Source: Torymus aiolomorphi | Lineage: Eukaryota; Arthropoda; Insecta; Hymenoptera; Torymidae | DNA: 64,000 bases | Reading direction: 5' to 3' | NCBI GenBank assembly: GCA_036365515.1 | Contig: CM070877.1 | Span: 10,573,101-10,637,100 of the forward strand | In this document: one piece after another, positions 1-64,000 of the stretch | Layout: the number at the start of each line of letters is the position of its first letter | How positions within the stretch are numbered: position 1 is the first letter of the stretch | The notes under the pieces: model-generated | What the model saw: only the letters and a program-made list of their open reading frames with translations | Told to the model about the DNA's origin: nothing | Database searches by the model: none | Program-made: the position numbers and the translations under genes

Positions 1-252
1 TTGATATTCTTTAACATGAAATATTGCTAAACCTCTGTATTATATCAATATAGTGTAAGGGTCACAGAAATATATGGGATTACTGATATGGATCAATTGA
101 TACAGGTAAACAAGTATTGTACTCTGAGCAGGAAAATTTTTTCACGTTTATACTAACGATTGGAAAACTATATATTAATTTGTCCAACTGAAATAACATT
201 TTGTTTTTCCCATTACAAAATTAACGCTACTTCTAAATCAATTACGCAACTT

Positions 253-435
253 CTCTGGTAGAAATCGTCCATTTTTCTCCCATTTGTAAAACGATTTTTC
301 TCCCATTTGTGAAACGATTTTTCTCCCATTTTCTAGCCATTTTCTAGCGATTTTGGTCAACCCGCCATTAAATGGCTAGAAAATGGGAAAAAAATCGTTT
401 CACAAATGGGCGAAAATGGACGATTTCCAGCAGGG
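253..435. mobile_element. MITE, CCCTGGTGGAAAT family (short copy)
   Basis: The left end CTCTGGTAGAAATCG and right end CGATTTCCAGCAGGG are inverted copies. The inside carries repeated CTCCCATTTGTGAAACG segments answered in inverse by CGTTTCACAAATGGG. The termini match longer copies at 20576 and 24193. Confidence 0.7.
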
Positions 436-3315
436 TCGCCTACGCTCAAATATACTCAAATAGCACTACGAGATGTTATCACCTAAAGTATATATATACA
501 CGCCTATAATAACAACGTGTATATCGGAAAAGAATCGCAACCACTATTACAATATCGTTTTCCATTGCGCGTGGTACATCTTAAAACTGTCGGTGTGTGC
601 GCTCGAATTAATTACAGTGCATGGTATACACATAGATCGGCTTGCTCAAAAAGTCGGATATAGATCGGAATACATTATGCGCACGCGGAAAACACATTCG
701 TTTTCTCTCGTTCCTTCGTTTTAATTTTAATATTTTTTTCTTCGCCCTAAAAATGTCTATTTTCACATTGATATTTATAAACATTTTCAGGGTGTATTTT
801 GTTATTTTTCGTTCGAGTTTCAGGAGCTTGGAGATGCGGTTTAAAAGTAACGTTCGATATATCGTGTAAGTATATTTTGAAGAAAATATCAGTCAACAAT
901 TCGTATCTTTTATCGGTACAATATAATGTAATATAAAGTGTATAACAAAACCTTTTTTGTGTATATGCTTAATATATGATAATAAATATATGATATTTTT
1001 ATTAAAGATATGTTAACGGTTTATTCTGCGATGTGGAGATCTGCTACTCTAACTTTGTACTTCGTACTTCTATTTATGTTTTTACCGATGATAAAATTAT
1101 CATAACTTTGTGATACATTTTTTTTCTACTCGTTGCATACAAACTATGCAAGTAATAATTAGTTTTTTGTATGTATATTTAATTTGCATACATTACATTG
1201 CTATCTTTATATAATATTTTCTCAATTATTTTATTCTCTTTATTATATAGAAATGTAAAACTTTTCTCGTGTTTGTCAATTCAAATAAAAATGACTTTTT
1301 ATTTAAATGAATTGCACCAGTTGTATAAATATAACATTACATAACAATATAACGTTATGTTACCAATAACTTCATCAACATTGTATATTATTATTTTCTG
1401 TAATATTAACGGCAATATTGTATTCTCAAACGTGTACCTTTTAAATATTCCAGAATAGTACTTTTAAATTTAAAATTTTTCGTATGTATTCAGTGGGTTT
1501 TCTCGGTACGATACACAAACCATGATATCATGAATTATGCATACGATTCGCCTTTAAAATTCAGTTTAATCATGAGTACGCTTGCACTTAAAATAGATAT
1601 ATCCTTATATTATTGTAATTTACTTAAAAAACTAAAATATTTATTGTCGATATGATTTGAATGTCTCCCAAGCTCCTTCGACTCGTGGCGCACATAATAG
1701 CACATCGATTATTAAATTTGCTTAATCATCTCCAACATTACGTAGGCCTCTGTGAACATATTTTTTTTATATTCATAAACCAAATATATCTTTTTTTTTT
1801 TATTGTCGTTACTCCAAATATCGTACCTTTTTCTCCCTCGCTCTTCTCCCATTCCTAATTATTGTCGGCAACAGATTAATTTTATTGTCTTTCTTACTTA
1901 TGTTTCCCTTAAAAATCGACAATCGCAAGAACTAATTTACTGTGTACAATGGTCAGATAATTTTTGGGATGACAACTAATTTCAATGTAGGATTCATCAC
2001 AAAATACAAACTTAAGGTCAATTTTAAGCAGAAATAAAATTAAAATAATTATAGCGATTTTCAAATGAATTTCAGAATGAAATTTATTTTAGAGTTAATA
2101 GGTCTGGTGATACACAGAAATTTTGTCCTTGCATAGCACTTGGGATCTTGGCTTCGTTTCCTAATTTTTCTACATGGCTCACATGATTTTTTGTTCATTA
2201 AATCCCCGGCTCGATCGAAAAACGCACATTTGCTCCTTTTTTCGAGCGATCGTCAATAATCGTTCGCTCTTTAAAATCTCGTTACTACCTCTAAATGAAT
2301 TTACTTTCAACGTGATTAGACTACTGCGACGTGCTAATCGATCAGTTCTGTTTTCTCTTTCAATTTCCCTTTTTCAACCTGCAGCTGCTTTTCTTTTTTC
2401 GTTTCGTTCTTTCTCGGTTTTTTCTGTTAACAATTGCTCGTTTTCTCGTTCTTGTTAAATCATTTCTACTAATAAAAAAAAATTAATTCTATCATTTAGA
2501 AAACTAGTAAAAACAATCAGCATTAAATAAAAAAGCAGGTACAGAATTCAATTTCTCGTAATGACGTTATTACTATTTTTTAATAACTTTACGTTATTCA
2601 ATTGAAATTTTTTTTTTTAGATTTATTCTTCAATAATATTTCTAAATAATATTTATGAGTATACTTAGTTGAAACAAAAGTAAAAACTGTTTTTCATTTT
2701 TCCTATACAACCGAATTACGTGTTATGACGTTACAACATTCATCTACCAACTTCATGTCGTTCCAATCACGGGACCTATTCATTAAAAAGGCAATTTCAC
2801 TTAGTCATTCAAAACTTATCTCGAATTTTTTCGTTTTAACAATAACATTACAAATAAAAGTAAAAGTCGCGTTAATTTTTTAATAACAAACATTCGAATT
2901 TCTCATACTTTAAATAGTTTTTAGCTCTAACGATTATTTTTGGGATAAAGTGAGGCAATTGTAAATTCATATACAAACATTCGACTTATAGCAAGCACTT
3001 TTTTTAGTATATATTATATACTATATATCACAATGCAATTATATATTTTATATATTATATAGTAAAACCGACCTATCTACGTTAAAACGAAACGAGGCAA
3101 TTGTTAACAAAAAAGACTCGATCGATATATAATTCGCGTCTGAAAAATGAAGACACATCATCACTCGCATAACACGTGAAGAATGAGAAAAAGGTTACCT
3201 ACACGTTGAGGATGCCGTCGCAGAAAAGATCGACAGCGCGTGATGATGGGGGCTAATGACGGCTTTTGCAGTATGCAATGCGAATATACTTTTGTCCCAT
3301 ACACGTGTATATGCA
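436..3315. other. AT-rich intergenic DNA without a recognisable gene
   Basis: Only short open frames of low-complexity residues are present on either strand, with no family motif. There is a T-rich tract near 1770-1800 and an AT palindrome near 3005-3060. I see no coding support here. Confidence 0.6.
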
Positions 3316-3505
3316 GCATTTCACGTCAACTGTCCTGAGCTTAACCTGCCCCGGCTAAAGCCGCCGCATGGCGAACGGTCGCGCGTTCTTTGGTGAATCA
3401 TATCTCGCAAAAAACAAAAAAAGTACCTTTTATTTTTTGCTAGATATAATTCACCGGCGGCTTTGGCCGAGACAGGTCGAGCTCAGGACAGTTGACGTGG
3501 AATGC
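3316..3505. mobile_element. Foldback MITE, about 190 bp
   Basis: The arms read GCATTTCACGTCAACTGTCC at the left and the near-perfect inverse at the right, running inward through GAGCT, CCTG and AAAGCCGCCG. The centre is A-rich. No clear target duplication was found. Confidence 0.75.
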
Positions 3506-5645
3506 CTCGCATACGTCGTTCGCGCGAGTCGCATTTCCTCGTCTTGAAAAAGCGAAACGGAAGGATAAAAGAACGGAAGAGACTAGCGGCCGGTGGAGGG
3601 CGGTGCCCCCTACCGTTCGTATATGTATATTATATATGTATGTGCGCGCACATGTCCATTGGACGGCTCCCTAAGTAGCTAAAAATTGTACGCTCGTGTG
3701 GTTTGTCACGCGCGGTCCGCTCGATGTCACGTGACATTAACATTTTTCTGACCTTAAGTGGGTAATTACTTTAATATACTTAAGTTTTTTACAAACAATT
3801 CTTATTATTGACCTATAAATTAGTGGAAATAACAAATGCAAAGTTGCTTTCAACAAATATTTGCGTACTTTAAGTTAATAAATTAAGCACTTTTTCAATT
3901 GACTAGAAAAGAAAGTACACGTGAGATTCAGTAATTTTTTTTTTTTTTTGAGAGTCTAGGAAAATGTTAATATTATCGTACACTCGATCGTCAATAGCGA
4001 TTACTCTAACCGGTTAATGTTTCTAAATTGGATAATATTTAATAATCTTTTTTTTTTCATAATCAATAAGATCCTTACGTTCGACGATACGCCACAGGCG
4101 AAATGTGTCAGTGTCTCCGTCTTATGTATAATTATTATTTGTACGATAATTATGCATATTGCGAACGCTAAATAACAATTGGTTTCCGAGTTTTCCTTCT
4201 CTTTTACACTCGCGAGTGTGGCCGTGTAAAATTAGTGTGCTTAAATGGTCAATGAATTATAAATTTTAACGTCAATCATAATACCAATTCGAGATAATCA
4301 AATTTTATGAAATTAAATATAAAAGGCTGGCATGTATATTGAGAAAACAGATATTCTATTTTTTATTCAAATGAAATGATTATTTTTTTATTCATTAAAT
4401 TTAATGAAGTAAAACAATTAATATTTAAGTAAAAAATAACTATAGACTTTTCATTAATCAGATTCTGTTATATGATTAATAAAATTAGCCTCCCAGATAA
4501 ATGTGTTTATTCAACGAATCCGATTGGCTAAATTCATAAATAATATGAAAAAGTAAATAAATTATTCAAATTTCAGGCAAGTCGCCAGATTGACTCGTCA
4601 AGCCCTCGGGTTTTGTTCCCTCGGTCAACAAAAAAGACAACCTATATATATCCTCTCTCGATACATTAGGGAAAATTGAGCTCATTTGCCGTACAATAAA
4701 GCAAAGAGAAAAACCATGGCCATGAACCGGACCTTCGCTCGATCCTCCAAAAGCTCACGACTCTCACTCTCGACCTTTCCCTTCCCGACTTCACCCCCCC
4801 CCCCCTCCCCTTCGAATTATCATTATTCAAAAGAGAGACCTCCGCCATATTGACGTCGCGACCCGGCCGACAAAATCCCTTTCTTTTCTTCCCTCTTCGC
4901 ACCCTTTTTTTGCGCGCGTGTCCTTCCTCCCTCGAGTTTAATTGACTGACGCGTAATGTGTGCACTACCCCCCTTTTATGTCTGTCTGCGTGTGCTCACC
5001 CGCGCGCGTGTGTGTGAGTATAAGTATACTTTCTCGAGAGAGGCCCGAGCTCGACTTATCGATTTTGTGATTAAGGGGCGCCACGCGCTCTCACAGCTTG
5101 TACAAATAGATAGGGTGCGAGGGAGAGGAATAGCTCGTAAGTGTTTCTGAAGGCTGTTGACGGATAAGCGACGCCGCGTGAACGGGCGAGCGAAAGCAGG
5201 AAGGAGGGGGAAAGCTTTCTTCGCTGCTTTATTAATTGCCGCTCGGCTTGCGAAATTGACGTGATTTTTTTTTTAGAGCTTTGGAGCTCGCCACTTGAAG
5301 AATAATACATTTTAGTAATAAATTGGTTAATTGGATTGGTATCTTTTAATACTGGATATGCGATGTTTCGTTTTAGATATGTGAAAGATATGTATAAGGG
5401 AGAGCTCGGGAACAGATTCTTCGCACGTTTGAGCCGCCATTTTGGAAGCTTTTTTACTCAGCAAGCGCGCCATTTGCTACTCGTCTCTTATCAGCAATCA
5501 TCTAAGATTCGAAGCATAGCAAAACATTGAAAAATCTAAAAATATCACCGAAAAACTCTCCCCTATAAACCAACCAACAGCCCCCCTCCCCAATTGGATT
5601 CGTCTTGAGCCGCGACGTCTCAGTATACTAGCGCCCCATACCTTT
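3506..5645. other. Intergenic; GC-richer stretch at about 4600-5250
   Basis: Mostly AT-rich. From about 4600 to 5250 CpG-bearing sequence, a C homopolymer (4794-4805) and a TATATATA-like run at 4642 suggest a promoter or 5' leader of an unseen gene. The open frames here (for example 4666-4965 minus) show only basic low-complexity residues, so no gene is called. Confidence 0.4.
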
Positions 5646-5647
5646 TA

Positions 5648-6291
5648 GTCCGGGCGCCAGCCTGTGTGGCCGTAGCAAATATCATGTTGTGCTTAGCACC
5701 CAAGTTTTTCTTATATGTATTTTGACCTCCTGAATCCGAATTTCTTGGGTGCTTAGCTCAAAAATGCAAAATAAATTTGTTATTAACAATAAATAGCGTT
5801 TTCTAACGAAAATTCCTGTTTAAACTCGAAAAAAACCGTTCTTTGACCTTATGTTGCATATAAACGTATAATTTGTTTATTTTACATAAAAAATTGAATA
5901 GAGCTTTAAAAAATATAAATTTTTAATGCTAACAATAAAACTTACTTGCACCTTCTGTATAGACCGAGTACTGCGCAACAACATCGCGTTCATCTAAAAG
6001 TCGATATTCGTATTTAATTGGTTATTTTAAATTAAGCACAATAATAAGCTCTATTCAATTTTTTATGTAAAATAAACAAATTATACGTTTATATGCAACA
6101 AAGTTTTTTTTTCGAGTTTAAACGAGAATTTTCGTTAAAAAACGCCATTTATTGTTAATAACAAATTTATTTCGCAATTTTGAGCTAAGCACCCAAGAAA
6201 TTCGGATTCAGGAGGTCAAAATATATAAGAAAAACTTGGGTGCTAAGCACGGCATGATATTTGCTACGGCCACACAGGCTGGCGCCCGGAC
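5648..6291. mobile_element. TA-flanked near-perfect palindromic MITE (about 644 bp)
   Basis: The element starts GTCCGGGCGCCAGCC and ends with its inverse. Arms of about 300 bases match almost throughout, including GCTTAGCACCCAAG and CTGAATCCGAATTTC. It is flanked by TA on both sides (5646-5647, 6292-6293), the target of the Tc1/mariner superfamily. It has no coding capacity. It lies just downstream of the SLC6 stop codon and could sit in its 3' UTR. Confidence 0.85.
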
Positions 6292-6425
6292 TATTTCTCC
6301 CTTCACAATCGTAGCCACCTTCCGATGACTCAACAGCGCAGTGTTATAGACTTATGTGAGATGAGATGCGTTCTTGTGTGATATCATTGTTTGCTTCTTT
6401 TTGTTCTCCCTTGTGATTTTTACGT

Positions 6426-6449
6426 TCTCTCTCTCTCTCTCTCTCTCTC
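6426..6449. repeat. CT microsatellite
   Basis: A run of about 12 CT dinucleotides followed by a CA-rich stretch, in the 3' flank of the SLC6 gene. Confidence 0.9.
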
Positions 6450-6539
6450 ACACGCATACGCGTATCGGATTTTTTCAGTTCAATCGCGGTTCGCGTGTTG
6501 TGACGCGCTGCAGTAGCGACGATAAGCCATTTACAGCTC

Positions 6540-61681
<55,142 letters not shown>

Positions 61682-62674
61682 TGTTGTTGTTGCAGGTGTT
61701 CTTCGGTGATGGTGGTGGTGGTGTGGAGATTGTTTCTACCTCTCATACACCTCCGCGGAGGATCGCGGGATCAAACGGCGGTTGACGGGGATGCAGGCGC
61801 GCCTGATGACTCCATTCTGCGGGTAAGGAGAGAGGTTAGATTTGGTCGTTTCGGTCGATAAAGAACCTAATGGAAAAATGACTATTTGAAAAATGAGTGA
61901 AACGCTTTTTTTTATTTCTGAGCGGCCATTGGCGAGGGATCACAGACGAATGGCAAATTTGTAACCTTATGTTTTAAAAATAGTCTCATTTCCACCAGAT
62001 TAAAAAATCGTTATTATATGTATATTTATCGATCCAACTGGGAAACACTATTTTTAAGCTTATCCGGAAAAATGCTGTTCTTTATATTTCATTCTAAATT
62101 GATTATTTGTATCGTTTTTAAGCTTTAATGTTTTCCAGTTCAGGAGTAATGAAGCTACAGGTACACAATGTGTATACAAGCATGCACACAAACCATACGC
62201 ACTTATTCGAAATTATAGCTTCGAAATCGATACTAAAAGTTTTTAAAAGTCACGGTTGTTAAGGTGTCAAACAAAATGACATGATCGGGATTATACCATG
62301 CATACATATTGATGATACTTTACAAAATCTGTTAAATTTTTAAAATATTCAATATTTATTGAGTGTAGAGATTTTTTATTTTTTATAAATATAGTTAATC
62401 TTTTCATCTTCTAATATAATCGTTTAAGTCATTATTTATATAGTTTATTTGATTTGAATTTTTCTGTAGTATAATATCTATAATATAAATGTATGTATAA
62501 TACACATTAATATAATAATATTATAATACACATAATGATTCTTTTTGGTAACGAGTTGTCAATTGAGTAAAAAAGTATTTTTCAAAATATTTTGTTCGTA
62601 AAATAACTTTTCTATTCATTTCATGGAATTTGTTCCGTCAAGAATATATGAGTGAAAGTTTCAACATGTTGTAG
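61682..62674 (-). promoter_or_regulatory. 5' UTR and presumed promoter region of the SLC6 gene
   Basis: The first 150 bases upstream of the ATG are GC-rich, with CA-rich leader sequence, and may contain the 5' UTR. Beyond about 61870 the DNA is AT-rich. A half-copy tip (ATTTCCACCAG, near 61990) belongs to the CCCTGGTGGAAAT family. No core promoter motif can be assigned. Confidence 0.35.
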
Positions 62675-63154
62675 GGGGACTACACCAGTATTGGAACAGT
62701 CACCAGTTAACGGACATTTTCTTTACATATATGAAAATATCAAGCTTTCTATGTATTGTTTATCTAACATGACGATAATTTTCGAATCCTTGAAAATTTT
62801 TATTTCATTTTATATAAAGATTCCGCATAAAAGAAATTTTCTTGTTAAGAATAAAATCAAAAATCGCCGCTATTAAGTGTTTCTTCACTGACGATGTATT
62901 CCTTCACTGGTGAAACGTATTTAGATACTAAGATTACGTGTTCCTTTACTGGTTTTTAGGAGATATTTACAGATTTTCATTAAATAAAATTTTTACTTTG
63001 ATTCTTTATTCAAAATTTACTCACCGACGTAAAGTTTGAACATTTTAGAATACAAATTTCAAAAGGGTTTTACTTTTAATCCATTTTTAAACCACTTAAT
63101 TAAATAACAAAAGTTACAATTTCCTTATTCGTTCCTTCACTGGTGAAGTCATTC
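62675..63154 (+). mobile_element. TA-type MITE, GGGTGACT family, copy 3
   Basis: TA-GGGGGACTACACCAGTATTG at the left and TGGTGAAGTCATTC-TA at the right. Internally almost identical to the 54068 copy. Confidence 0.88.
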
Positions 63155-63379
63155 TAGTAATGATGTATTTCGTTACAAAAGAAACTTTTTCTCTCAAAAT
63201 AGTATTTATTTCCTAGCGTATAGAGTTTGAATTCCTTTTAGAAATCACAATTCTGATAAAATTAAAACATAAATGAAGAAATAATATTTTCTCTCTATAA
63301 ATCCAGAAAAAATTTCAACTTTTTGTGTCCCCAAAATCGGTCTAAATCTTTCTTATGTCACAAAATATACGGGGGACAT

Positions 63380-63911
63380 CGTGTACAATTAAAAACATCT
63401 TTGTCTCACATTTTTTCAAAGGTTGAAATTTTTCAAGAAAATGGCAAAAGAGCCCTTTTCTTTAAACCTCAACCATTTAGCCCAGAACCGATCCCCTTAT
63501 AGTTTCAAAAAAGAAATTGGAACTATAAAGAAAGAGCTTTCATTCCCTTTTTTGAAAATTAAAAAATGTCGATTCCTTCAAAAGTTATAAGGGTTTGAAG
63601 TTGAACGTCGAAAAGGCATAAAAATGCTCTCAAAGTCGGTGTTGCCGATTTCTGCGATTTGTGCATTTTTATGCTTTTTCGACGTTCAACTTCAAACCCT
63701 TATAACTTTTGAAGGAATCGACATTTTTTAATTTTCAAAAAAGGGAATGAAAGCTCTTTCTTTCTAATTCCAATTTCTTTTTTGAAACTTTAAGTAGATC
63801 GGTTCTGGGCTAATTGACTAAGGTTTAAAAAGGAGGGCTTTTTTGCCATTTTCTTAAAAAATTTCAACCTTTGAAAAAAATGTGTTACAAAGACGTTTTT
63901 AATTGTACACG
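63380..63911. mobile_element. Near-perfect palindrome, 530 bp
   Basis: CGTGTACAATTAAAAACATC at the left is answered by GACGTTTTTAATTGTACACG at the right. Arms of about 250 bases include GGCAAAAGAGCCC and GAACCGATCCCCTTA-like segments. The centre is at about 63645. Confidence 0.85.
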
Positions 63912-64000
63912 CCCTGGTAGAAATTATAACCAACCGTACGCCATCCGTTCGCCAAATCGCAAGGATTTGGCCAACCGTTTAACCAACAGTTAGCGATAAA
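63912..64000. mobile_element. Left end of a CCCTGGTGGAAAT-family element, cut by the window edge
   Basis: CCCTGGTAGAAATTATAACC starts directly at the end of the palindrome. AACCAACCGT/AACCGTTTAACCAAC repeats follow. The right end lies outside the window. Confidence 0.55.

Noticed and set aside
4666..5310. Open frames of 64-99 codons in the GC-richer block
   Set aside because: Basic low-complexity translations, no splice-consistent partner and no family motif. Left as a possible promoter region only.

Overview
This window is nuclear DNA of an insect. It is AT-rich and intron-rich, with short GT-AG exons and many short foldback elements. An insect source is inferred from the protein families; a hymenopteran such as a parasitoid wasp is possible, but nothing here proves it.

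The frame of the window is one large minus-strand gene. It encodes an SLC6 neurotransmitter/amino-acid:sodium symporter closest to the SLC6A15/SLC6A17 (B0AT/NTT4) group. I can join 13 coding exons from 61681 down to 6540 into one uninterrupted 772-residue reading frame. Nine exons lie at 52776-61681 and four at 6540-11043. Between exons 9 and 10 is a single intron of about 41.7 kb.

That intron holds a tandem plus-strand cluster of ABCC4-type (MRP4-like, Drosophila lethal(2)03659-type) ABC transporters. Gene A (14056-33593) has 16 exons and 1317 residues. Copy B (38433-40656) is a broken pseudogene with stops, lost splice sites and large internal deletions. Gene C (45860-52599) has 16 exons and 1303 residues and ends about 100 bases from the intron's 5' splice site. 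Ten of the 16 exons of A and C have identical length. B and C also share recognisable intron sequence, so B and C are the younger duplicates.

Most of the rest is repeats: TA-flanked and TTAA-flanked foldback MITEs, a pogo-like MITE, and two further terminal-inverted-repeat families with several copies each. There is also a 7-kb large inverted repeat inside gene A intron 4, a foldback element with 30-bp internal repeats, and a diverged tandem array at 34.3-36.1 kb. Three hammerhead-ribozyme-like motifs of the kind carried by Penelope-like retroelements are present. One of them lies in an insertion flanked by a 14-bp duplication in gene C intron 1. I found no tRNA, rRNA or CRISPR array. No new biological system is evident. 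The most interesting points are the nested transporter cluster, the altered nucleotide-binding motifs shared by its members, the composition break within gene A, and the ribozyme-bearing insertions.
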